A stretch of 64,000 bases of DNA. It comes from Ottelia alismoides. Lineage: Eukaryota > Streptophyta > Magnoliopsida > Alismatales > Hydrocharitaceae. The notes under the pieces were generated by a model. It made no database searches. It saw nothing but the letters and a program-made list of their open reading frames with translations, and had not been told where the DNA came from. The position numbers and the translations under genes were made by a program. The stretch spans positions 186,001 through 250,000 of the forward strand of contig JAZKJV010005542.1 in assembly GCA_037367405.1 (NCBI GenBank), written 5' to 3'. Shown one piece after another: positions 36,416 through 46,337 of the stretch (within the stretch, counting starts at the first letter, position 1; each line of letters begins with the position of its first letter).

Positions 36416-36832
36416 AAAGTACGAGTTATGGTCAAAGTATATATGAAATATATACGACACCCCCCTAGACATAGCTCGAACGATGTCCTTAGAGTGAATC
36501 AAGAGCGATGAAGAAGACATAACTCGTGCTTAGTATAGGGAAGTAAAAAGGAATGGTATACTACAACAACGAATCAAAGAATAGAATGAAGAGGACTCGG
36601 TGTTTCCCCCTATACTTAAGATCAAGTAATCCTAAGTATAACAAGCTGTGCATGAAGGGAAATCTGAGTGGACGAATGTACAGGGTCTACCTCCCCTATA
36701 CTTAGGGTAAAATATACCTAATTATAGGCAGCAAAACAGAGGTAGAAAGAATCAACAGAATACGCAAGAGTCATACACCCCCCTATACTTAGGGTAAAGT
36801 GCACCCTAAGTATAGCATAATCATAAGATAAA
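36416..36832 (-). repeat. PPT-like hairpin array, element B
   Basis: Minus-strand units: large terminal unit about 36416-36530; 36611-36640 (12-bp stem, one mismatch); 36695-36726 (imperfect); 36783-36815 (perfect 13-bp stem CTATACTTAGGGT, loop of 7). Each ends in TATAGGGGGG or similar. The array begins about 130 nt after the integrase end. Confidence 0.85.
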
Positions 36833-36959
36833 GATGGGGTGTGGGACTAAAGAATGGAGTGATATGGACAACTGGATCTATACATGGCGGAAGAGCAGTG
36901 ACAATCAGGCGTGAGATGCAATAGATGTGAGTCAGGAGACCACATCTCACACAAAATGA

Positions 36960-38050
36960 ATGGGGGCAACGTCAACGACCAGCGGCTCATGATCTAGATA
37001 TGGTTTGAGTCATTGCCCATTGACACGAATGGTAGCCTCAAACGACAACTCGGATATGTCAATGCTTCTGTTGTCATGTACCTTTCGGACCAGATAGGGT
37101 CCCTTCCATTTGCTCTATAGCTTCCCTGGAAATAAATGAAGCCTGGCATCAAACAACCATACTCTCTGTCCTTGCTCAAACTGCTTGTGGTTGATATGAG
37201 AATCATGCCACTCCTTCACTCTCTCCTTATATTGTAGGCTGCTCGAAAAGGCTGAATCACCAAGCTCCTCCAGGGTTGCTAACTCTACCCTCCTCTAATC
37301 TCCTACACTCACTGGATCCAAAAGTATATCAGTGACTTCCCAAAGTGACCTATGTCTCAGCTCAACAGGTAAATGGTAGGGATTGCCATAAACGAGGCGA
37401 AAGGGAGATGTACCCAAAGGAGTCTTGAAGGAGGTCCTATATGCCCACAAGACCGAGTCTAAAAGCTGTGACCAATCCTTTCGATCAGGGCAGACGACCT
37501 TTTGCGATAGTCTTGATCTCCCTGTTCAACACTTCAGCAAGACCATTGGTCTGAGGATGATACGGCATGGCTACTCGATGGTCTATGTTGAACTCGCTAG
37601 CAAGGGCCTTTACCTTGTCGTTGACGAAATGAGACCCCCCATCAGAAATCAACACTCTAGGCACCCCGAACCGTGAAATGATATTCTTCCTCAAAAATCA
37701 GCATACAGTCCTAGCATCTGTAGTTCGAGTGGGGATGGCCTCAACCCAACGACTAACATAATCAACGGCCAACAGAATGTACTCGAATCCCTGACTCTTA
37801 GGGAATGGACCCATGAAATCGATGCTCCATGCATCAAAAACCTCACAGAAATGAATGAGCTGCATCAACATCATATCACGCTGTCCACAAGTGCCCATCC
37901 TCTGACAGTCAGTACACCTCTTCATGAACTCATCAGATTCCTTGAAGAGAGTAGGCTACCATAGGCCAGATTGGAGCACTTTCTGTGTCGTTCTCCTCCC
38001 AGAATGATGTCCTCCTGCCTCCAGCTTGTGGCAGTAGGTGAGGACGCTAT
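36960..38050 (-). pseudogene. integrase of element B
   Basis: All landmarks are present: zinc-binding YCHKLEAGGHHSGR (about 38005-38045) with CTDC (about 37910), first Asp in [11 protein letters not shown] (about 37750), second Asp in ISDGGSHF (about 37635), Glu in AEVLNREIK (about 37525) with 35 residues between the last two, and C-terminal GQRVWLFDARLHLFPGKL. In-frame stops occur after the SGLW and RTVC motifs and a frameshift near 37490-37500 separates the core from WSQLLDSVLWAYRT. Damage is light, so B is younger than C and E. Confidence 0.88.
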
Positions 38051-38159
38051 GATGATCCTCTTGACGAATGCACCAACGACAGACGCTATCCCCTCATTCA
38101 TGATAAAGGACGGGATCCTCCCAATGGTAGAACTTGGCCTTCGCGAGGAAGGTCTCAAG

Positions 38160-38760
38160 TCATTGTCTGGGCCAATCTTGTGGAACTTTCTTGGCAACAA
38201 GATAGTTCACAATATCAGCGTACCACAGGAGAGAGGTGATAGCAAGGATCGCCTCATCTGGGAACGTCTGATAAATAGGCACAATCTGCTCAGAATCCTC
38301 AAGAAACTCCAATCGGGAGAGATGATCCTCCACCACATTCTTGACTCCAGGCGTGTCCTTAATCTCTATGTCAAACGCCTGGAGTAGAAGGATCCAACTG
38401 GTCAATTTGGCTTTGTCATCATTCTTTGCCGTGAGGTACCTGATGGCGGTATGATCAGTAAAGATGGTCACCATAGATCCAATGATGTATGAGCTTAACT
38501 TATCTAGGGTGAACACTACGGCTAGCATCTCCTTATCGATGACGATGTAGTTCCACTGATAGGCATCCAAAGTCCGGCTAGCGTAGTGAATAGCAATGGG
38601 GACTCCATCCCTCCTCTATCCCAGCACAGCCCCTATGGCGAAATCGGAGGCATCAGTCATGATCTCGAATGGGAGAGACCAATCAGGCGGCTGGAGGACA
38701 GGAGCCTCTACAACTAGACTCTTGAGAGTCTCAAATGACGTTATACACTTATCATCCACA
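38160..38760 (-). pseudogene. RNase H domain of element B
   Basis: The catalytic DED set is intact: MTDASDFAIGAVLG (about 38620-38665), VIDKEMLAVVF (about 38520-38550) and IFTDHTAIRYL (about 38435-38465). The domain ends with VKNVVEDHLSRLEF, the usual junction to integrase. One stop lies after AIGAVLG near 38613, and one at 38157. Confidence 0.9.
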
Positions 38761-39840
38761 ATGAACTCGGTGTCTTTCGTTAGCAGATCAGTCAACGACC
38801 GGGCAATCCTATTGAAATCATGTATGAATCGTCGGTAGAAACCGACGAGCCCCAGAAAAAACCGTAACTGCCGCAAGTTGGACGGTGGACTGAGTTTCCT
38901 AATGATATACACCTTGGCTGGATCAAGCTCCATGCCCCTGTTGGAGATGATATGGCCAAGTACCGTCCCTTGAGTCACCATGAAGTGACTCTTCTCCCAT
39001 TAAAGCACCAGATAGACCTCGATGCATCGCTGGAGGACACGGTCTAGGCAGTCAAGACAAGCATCAAAACCATCACCGTAGACCAAAAAGTCGTCCATGA
39101 AGACCTCAAAGCACTCACCCACCATGTATGAAAATATGGACAACATACACCTTTGGAATGTCGCCGGAGCGTTGCATAGACCAAAGGGCATGCGTATGAA
39201 ACCATATTTCCCGAAGGGACAGGTGAATGTAGTCTTGTCCTGGTCCTCTAGCGCAATGGCCACCTTATTGTATCCGGAGTACCTGTCCAAAAAGTAGTAG
39301 TGACTCTTCCCTTCCAGCCCCTCTATAATCTGATCAATAAAAGGCAGCGGTAAATGATACTTCTTGGTGGCCTGGTGCAATCGTCTGTAGTCCACACAGA
39401 CCCGCCAAGAAGTGGGTACCCGGGTAGAGATCTCCTCTCCAGACTCACTAATAACTGTGGTGATGCCCATCTTCTTGGGCACCACATGTAGCGGACTGAC
39501 CCATTTGGAGTCGGAGATGGGGTAGAAAAAATCGGCTCTCCAACATTTCGAGATCCCATTCATGACAACATCTCCAAGGTTTGGGTTCGGCCGTCGCTGG
39601 AACTCATGTGACAGCTTCGCATCCTCCTCGAGATAAATATGGTGGGAGCACAGGGCCAGACTTATCCCCTGGAGATCGGCTACGCTCCATCCTATTGCCT
39701 TGCGGTTCTTTTCAAGAACCCCCATCGGACGGGATTCCTGCTCTCCAGTCAAATCCGCTGAGATAATGATTGTGTACATCACATGCTCGCCCGCAAGGAA
39801 CCTATACTTCAGCTATAACTGTAAAGGCTTCAGTTCTGGA
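38761..39840 (-). pseudogene. reverse transcriptase of element B
   Basis: A 260-codon open piece (39000-39782) holds KAIGWSVADLQGIS, FFYPISDSKWVSPLHVVPKK, WRVCVDYRRLHQATKK, the FTCPFGKYGFIRMPFGLCNA block and the catalytic FEVFMDDFLVYGD (about 39085-39120). A stop at about 38999 separates it from GTVLGHIISNRGMELDPAKV and GLVGFYRRFIHDFNRIARSL. Motif spacing is that of a normal gypsy RT. Apart from the stop this is the best preserved RT in the window. Confidence 0.92.
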
Positions 39841-40380
39841 CAACTCAGTGCTAGCAGATCTGGTCTCTGAAATGTCTGAGTGAATGCGACCAAATCTGCA
39901 TGGGAGAATGAGAACTCTCGCTGACAATCTGAATCTGGTGAAGGTTACTCTGTTGGTGTGTCTCTACTTTGCATGGAATCAACCTCCACCCTAACTGTAG
40001 GCTCTGTGGAAGTCAGACATGGTATCAAATCATCAAACTCTGCCCAGTCTATATCTGACTTCGAGGGATCTGTACCAGTATAAAAAGAAGAATCTGCCTC
40101 ACGATCGGGAACTGGCTCTGCTGCCTGAGATGTATCCTGGACCAGGAATGTGCTCTCCAAGCTCTCCTCTGCTGGCATCTGTGCATCCACAAACTCTGAA
40201 GGTGAGAGGATGGCGTGTGCTACTGGATCTGCCCAAACTGCCTCATCGTCTGTAATCACAAAATCACAGTCCTGGTTGATGTCTCGCCCTGCCTCTGTCA
40301 TCTTCTCCGAATCTGAAGGTGGCTCTGAGCAAGCTGAATCTCTGACTCTAGTCTCCTCGATCGTCTCTATTTGTATACTT
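39841..40380 (-). pseudogene. acidic PR-RT linker of element B
   Basis: About 150 residues rich in Asp, Glu, Ser and Thr (for example EKMTEAGRDINQDCDFVITD and SDIDWAEFDDLIPCLTSTEP) join PR to RT. No domain is recognised. The composition resembles the tail of the element A ORF (48000-48300), but I could not align the two. Confidence 0.65.
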
Positions 40381-41165
40381 TCGCCCTCGATGCGAAAGTA
40401 TACTTTCATGCTATCATGATCGAACACTGCCTTGGCTGTGGCCAAGAACGGGCATCCTCAAATGATGGGGGTATCGGTCACAGACTCAGGGATCTCCATG
40501 TCCAATACAATGAAGTCCACGGGGAATTTCAGGCCCTGAATCGTGACAACAACGTCCTTCAGCAACCCCTTCGGCCTCTTGATAGATCGATCAGCAAACT
40601 AAAGGACCGTCCTGCTCTATCATAGAGGGCCTAACTCGAATCGGTCGAGTAAGGCTATCGGAAGAAGGTTGATCGAAGACCCACTGTCTAATAGAGTACG
40701 GTCGAACCTCTGCTCATGAATGCGGCATCTGACATAAGGAGCTCCTGCATCTGGCCTCTTGGCTGGCAGACGGTTCTCGATCGCAAAGCATGTGGCGTGA
40801 GTGAGCACATGGATCTCTAACTGGTGGTTCCGCCTATTCCTCCGAACTGTAGTCCTCTCTCTGAGGGATCTTTGTAAGAGAGGTATGTGCTCCAAGGCCT
40901 CCTGTAAAGTCAGCTTTATATGAAATCGGTCCATCATCTGCTGGCTGAACTCTAGCTCGTGGAACTTTTTTGGGTCTTTTTTGATTCCCTTAGCCGAGCG
41001 GAGTGCTTGGGGAAAGGGGACGGTTGGGTCCTTCTCAGATGAAGGACTAGGATCGGGTCCATGCTGCTCAGGCAAAGTAGAATCCATACATAAATCATCA
41101 ATCAACATAGATGGATTCGCAAATACTAAACCATTTCCTTTATTCACATAAGTGTCCTGGGATAC
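40381..41165 (-). pseudogene. protease of element B, interrupted by element A
   Basis: Intact active-site segment FDRTLLDSGSSINLLP (about 40655-40700), preceded by LTLQEALEHIPLLQRSLRER and a basic stretch TVRRNRRNH. After a stop at 40620 the frame continues with FADRSIKRPKGLLKDVVV, FPVDFIVLDMEIPES and a decayed ILGR motif (II*GCPFL). The upstream side is cut at 41165 by element A; B's gag resumes on the other side of A near 49576. The gag-PR junction itself is lost. Confidence 0.85.
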
Positions 41166-42577
41166 TGATGAATCCACATTTCATCATCTTTATTCTATCA
41201 TTTTGGCACTAAAAACCCTAGCAAATGCCTGTAAATACCCTTAAATAGAGCATCTTAGCATTCATGCATGTGCATTCAATTAGTGTATAAAATACTGTAA
41301 TTAAGGCCAAAATTATAGAATAAATAAAGAAAAGAAAAAGAATAAAATATTGTAAATATTTTATGACCCAAAACCCCCGAGACCTAGGCATCTTGATGAA
41401 TAGGTCGACCAGGAATAAAGTAGGGGGAGATAAGGTCAGAAATACAGATAAAACACCTATACTTTTATTCATTCTTTATTCATTTTGGGACCTATTTTTG
41501 GTTCCACTTTTTATGCATCAAATAAAGAAACTTTGTACATGAAAGTTGTAGATAATTTAATAAAGAAAAATACAAAATTGATTTCACAAAAAAAGAATAC
41601 ACAGATGAAAAGTTATGGTCTGAATAAAAATCCAGAATCCCAACTTCCCAGATCCGTATCTCACAAACGACAACTCCAAATGCATCAAACTCACCTTTAA
41701 TTGTATATAGAATAAAATAATCTATCCAATGGCAGTGGTTTCGCATTTGGCGGAGCTACGGTTTGAAAGTTGGCTTTTGGACCCACATTGTATACTTGTA
41801 CATATTAAAATATTCAATTTATTCATTATTTTTATATTCTTATAATATTGTAAATAATACTTATAATAATTATGTACATTAAAATAAGAATAAGAACCTA
41901 AATAAAAACAAAAATAAAAATACTTGTATATATTCAATACATAGATACATACCTATACTTATACCAATACAAAACATACTTGTATTTTATTAAATATATA
42001 AAACATCTCAGAAAAATAAAATTAAAATATAATTATGTATATAAAAGTATGTTATAATTTTACAAAATCATAAATAAAAATAATAAGATTAAAAATACAT
42101 AAAATAAAATGTTAAAATACATAGGTATTATACCTATCTAGGGTTAAAAAGGTAACTTGTAAAAATATAAGTCATAAAAATAAATAAAAATCAGAATTAA
42201 ATACTACATAAAATTTTGAATTTTTTTTTATTTTATAACTTTTATTTAACTCGACCATTTATTATTTTAAATTGAATTAACAAAACATTAATTCAGGGTT
42301 TTTCCTGGTTGGTCCACGTGGACCAACCAGGAGGCCAGGACTGTTGACCTAGGTCAACAGTCTGACCTACCCCTGTAGCCCATGTCAGACCTCGTTTTTG
42401 AGCCATCTTTTTGGCTTTTTCCAGGCCGGTTCTTTCATCTTTTCATGTTGCATCCTTCTGCAACATTGTCCACCAACCATCTACCTAACTCGCCCAAGCT
42501 TAATCTTGGTCGTCGGACCCAAGATTTGCAAGATATCCCTTGGTCTTTGGACCCCTGCCACCTCGGGTCAAACCACA

Positions 42578-42582
42578 TATAA
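42578..42582 (+). promoter_or_regulatory. probable TATA box of LTR A
   Basis: CATATAACC at the border of AT-rich and GC-rich sequence. It is weaker than the TATAAATA of G1, G2 and C, but in the same relative place. Confidence 0.5.
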
Positions 42583-43479
42583 CCGACCCCCTTCTTTCCA
42601 TTTCGGATTGAGTCCCCTTGGTCCACCCCTCTCCGCCTCTCTAGTGCTCTGAGCCTTGCTGGAGGTGACAGCTCCGCCGCGAGCTTCTCAGCCAAGGCGA
42701 ACGAGGTCGAGGACGGCTCCAGCACCTCCGCCAACCGCCGGCGTCGAGGTATCCTTTCTCCTCTGGCTCCGGCCATCGAGGGCTTCCACCCACGTCTTTC
42801 TTTCTTGCATCTTATTCCTGTTAGCTTAAAGATCAAAAACCCCAAAAAAATTGTGAGTTTCATCGCGTTCTTCGCCAATCACAACATCCTCGCCGGAGCG
42901 CACCTCCGGCGACCGTCGACCACTTCCCTTCGCGCTTCGATTAGGTCCCCGCGAGGCCCAGGCAATTTGCCCTGGGCCTTCTCACCACTTTTTGCAGGTC
43001 AAGGAGCTTTGAACGCACCTGGAAGGCCGTTTTGATTCATCGCCGGAGATACCTGGAGCGTAGAGCTCCGCCGCCTTCGCGCCCGCACCTCGATGCTCCT
43101 CCGGCTAATCTGAGCCCGCCAGTCCATAGAGAGACCTCCCAGGAGTGTGCAGCTCCATTTTGGAGCCTATTCATCGCCGGAGAAGCGAGATCGGAGCCGG
43201 GGAAGTTCGCCTTCGCCGGCCTTCGTCCCTGTTCTTCCTCCTCGCGTCTCCACCGTCCGATCGAGCCGCAGCTCCAGTTCGCGTATTGGCCGTTGGATCA
43301 TCCTTCGCTTCGACCGTCCGATCCACCAAGGAAGATCTAATCCAGGTCGCACAAGCCAACCATCATCGCTCGCCCAGAACACGCCACGTGGATAAGTGGA
43401 TCGCCTCCAGCCGCTGGATCGCGCCCCGTCGCCCAGCCGTTGGATGCGAGCCACGCGTCATCATCGGAGCGTCGCGTCG

Positions 43480-43960
43480 AGGGTATTTTGCACCCCCACC
43501 CTCGCAACTTTTGTATTTACTTTTTCGTCTTTAAACTTTTGGTTGTAGTTTAAATATTTTGTAATATTTGCGAAGAGGCCCCCAGACTTTCGATATTTGC
43601 AGCTAGGTCCTCGCCACGTCACCTCACGTGACCAGTTCACGTGAGGGGGTGGGCATTTTGCAGAGAACCCCTCGGGCTTTTGTGTATTTCATTTTAGTCC
43701 CATAACTTTCGTAGCAAGTGTAATATTTTTGGTTACTTTGCAAAGAGACCCCCAGGTTTTCGAGATATTGCATTCCAGTCCTTCCCAGGCGCGTGCAAGT
43801 CACGCGTCCTGGTGGGAAAATTTCTAGGAAGCCCAGGCAGCTTTTGTAATTGCTTTTTGGTTCCAGAAATTAAATATTCAGTGTATATTTTTGTGGAAAA
43901 TTGCATATTTACTCCTGGATGTTTTGAATATTGCACATATACCCCTGCCAAGACTGTTTA
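43480..43960 (+). repeat. TTTGCA/CCCC ladder in U5 of LTR A
   Basis: Four or five degenerate units of roughly 60-120 nt repeat the theme ATTTTGCA...CCCCC...CTTT...TATTTGCA...AGTCC (for example near 43487, 43569, 43656, 43735 and 43900). The same ladder is seen in H (57965-58330), B (32460-32860, minus), C (17040-17280, minus), D (7440-7540) and G1 (28740-28830). Confidence 0.6.
43622..43646. repeat. CACGTG-centred inverted repeat in LTR A
   Basis: CCTCACGTG and CACGTGAGG, a perfect 9-bp dyad around 7 nt, sit inside the U5 ladder. H has the same dyad with mismatches near 58096-58119, and C has the 13-bp version. Confidence 0.75.
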
Positions 43961-45029
43961 ATGTTTGAATGCTTGTTGTATTTATTTGAAAGATCATCTT
44001 AAGCCCAAAAATTCCACAAAAATAGACTTAAGCATCTGGACATGTGTACTTTAACGCCACATATTTAGTTTTTGATTTTATATTATTTTCATATTTATTA
44101 AAAATCAAAAACATCTAATTTGTGCACTGTCTTGCTTAGAAAATACCAAAAAAACATTAAAACACCTCCAAAAATTCCAAAAATACTACCTAGTGTCTAT
44201 TTCATCATATTTTAGTGTCAGTCCAAAAATCACTAAAAATCTCAAAAGAAAAACCTTAAAAATTCGAAAAGACTCAAAAACTTCCAAAAAATCCTAAAAA
44301 TCAAGGAAAACTCCAAAAAATACAAACTCAGCTCTTGTTTGTTGTATATTTCAGTAGCTTTAGTTGAAAATTAGTGTGAAAAATTTTGAGTACTGGTTGC
44401 TATTTTTAATTCTCATTTTGTTCACAGCCAGCATATTTCCCACTGTTTTCTCTTATTTCAGTAATTAAAAATATCAAAAACACCTTGAAAAATCCCCAAA
44501 AATCACAAAAATAGTAGAAAACCACAAAAATACCAAAAAGATTGTACTTTTGAACTTTTGGATATTTTTGCACATTTTTATAACTATTTCATCTTGTCTT
44601 GTATTATATTGCTTTTATATTTCAATATCGAAAAAGAAAATAAAAAAATATATATAAAAGATAAAATTATAAAAATCAGAAAATTAAAAATCAAAATACA
44701 AAATTAAAAATTAAAATAAAAAAATATTAAAAATTAAAAACCCACAAAAACATCCTTGCTTGCTTTTAGTGTAGACACTTCACACTCACTTGTGCACACA
44801 TTTGCTTGAACTACCCTGCTTGCTCCCTGTGTTCGAACTCTCTGCATACTTGTCACTATACACCATTTATGCAGAGTTAAAAATAAATTTTAACTCCACA
44901 TTAGTTCTAATTTGTTGATCTTTAGTGTGGGTTAATTGTTGATTAATTTCGGAATTTGTGTGGTCAAACACCGACTGTTGACTCGCCTTGTGAGTCGATA
45001 TAACCACATCGAATTTCGAGATTATCAAA

Positions 45030-45047
45030 TGGCGCCGTTGCCGGGGA
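45030..45047 (+). other. primer-binding site of element A (tRNA-Asp)
   Basis: TGGCGCCGTTGCCGGGGA is the exact complement of the 18 3'-terminal bases of plant tRNA-Asp, including CCA. It lies two bases after the LTR end. This primer is known for Athila-lineage elements. All 18 bases match, so it is probably still functional. Confidence 0.92.
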
Positions 45048-46337
45048 GCAACAGCGAGTAGTTTACATTTTGATTAACTGTGTGTTTGTTTACCATAGCA
45101 TCATTTTCATCTCTTACATTTTTTGATATATCTTGTTGAGCTATCTGACCGTCTCTTTTCTTGTCTTCTTGCGAGGGACCGCGAGGCAAGGCGGATTGCT
45201 TAGGTGATCCGGAGCATCCTTGGCAGGAGAGAGCAGGAGGAGTAAGAGAGAGTGGTAGATTAGCTTACATTTACTTTTGTGAGAGAGAGACTTTGATAAT
45301 TTGTAATAATACAGGTATACTTGGACTTGGACATTCGGGCCCAATTTCCAAGTGTTTGTTCACTTGGGGGCTCAGCGCAGTTTTGTCGGCTTTTCATCGC
45401 ATTTTTTTACTTTTTTTTCCGGTTTTATTTTCTTCACTTTGTGTGATTGAGCCCTTAGATTTAGGATTGCTTGCGATAGATTAAGGCCAAACACCTAATA
45501 TATCTTGCATGTACCTATAGCCGCATTTGGACTTAGTCAAAGTTTAAACAGTCTGTTCATTTATCTCTTAACCTGTGTGCCGTTAGCGAGCCCCATCAAG
45601 CGCTACCCCTGAACTCGAGTGTGTCGAGAAGAGGAGGGGTAAGCCAAGACCGGATTCTTTGGTTAAAGATAAGTGACCGACTTGTGGTTCTTCACGATAA
45701 TAGCAATTTCTGAAAATTAGGGCGATTTCATCGGCTTTGCATTTGCATATAGATAGGTTTCAATTCTGCTGAGCATCCTTGCATGTAGAGTGATGGAGGC
45801 AAGGTGAGCATTTACGCTTTAGCATCCATCATTATTTGCCGCTTGCATTGCTTTTCCGACTCTCCCTCAGATTTTGCCAACCTAGGAGCTCAAAGGAATT
45901 GAATCCCCGTTAGGATCGTGCATTTTTATTAAAAATCCAAAAAAAAGTGATAACAAATAAAATTGGGACTGCTAATATTACTCGACCATAAAATCGACCA
46001 AAAAGAAAAAATCTTGTATTGGGGCGAGTAATCCCCTCATTGTCTTCGTTTTACATTGCTCGCGCACACACTAAGGCTAGTGCCCAAATCCCATTTTAAG
46101 CCCCTAAGTGTTTGTACAACTTCTTGACTTTTTCACCTAACTCTAAAACAGACAAGATAAAAAGACCGATTTTTCGGTCTCTACCGAGTTGAGTAGGTGA
46201 ATTGAGGGTTTGGTTGTTTCATTTTTGCTTGTGATTGTTTTGTGTGCGTCCTAGATCATCTCTGCGCACCTGCGCCTTCTTCTTCACTCTCTTGACTTGA
46301 CCGACGTGCTCCCCCGAATCATTTCTCTTGTTTCGAG
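45048..46337 (+). other. untranslated leader of element A
   Basis: About 1.3 kb between PBS and the ORF. It is T-rich near 45060-45130, GC-rich near 45170-45250, and contains small hairpins such as GACCGATTTTTCGGTC (about 46164). The base before the ATG is in a TTTCGAG/ATG context that could serve as a 3' splice site, as in G2 where an AAG precedes the ATG. I see no ORF with recognisable content. Confidence 0.6.

Larger units (their letters stand above)
41166..45027 (+). mobile_element. 5' LTR of element A
   Basis: Starts TGATGAATCC, ends GAGATTATCA two bases before a perfect tRNA-Asp primer-binding site, so both ends are well placed; 3862 bp. U3 is AT-rich with the GGTTTCGCATTTGGCGGAGC block (about 41738), the middle (42300-43500) is GC-rich with a TATA box at 42578, a ladder of TTTGCA...CCCC units occupies 43480-43960, and U5 is AT-rich to the end. 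Open frames at 42805-43534 on both strands reflect GC content. It interrupts B's protease; the left flank is GATAC. Confidence 0.9.

Noticed and set aside
42435..43534. open frames on both strands in LTR A (42435-42878 minus, 43145-43534 plus)
   Set aside because: They lie between the TATA box and U5 of a well-bounded LTR and overlap each other. Composition explains them.
45161..45484. 107-codon frame in the leader of element A
   Set aside because: No similarity to gag or to other leaders at protein level, and it lies before the gag-type ORF in an untranslated leader.
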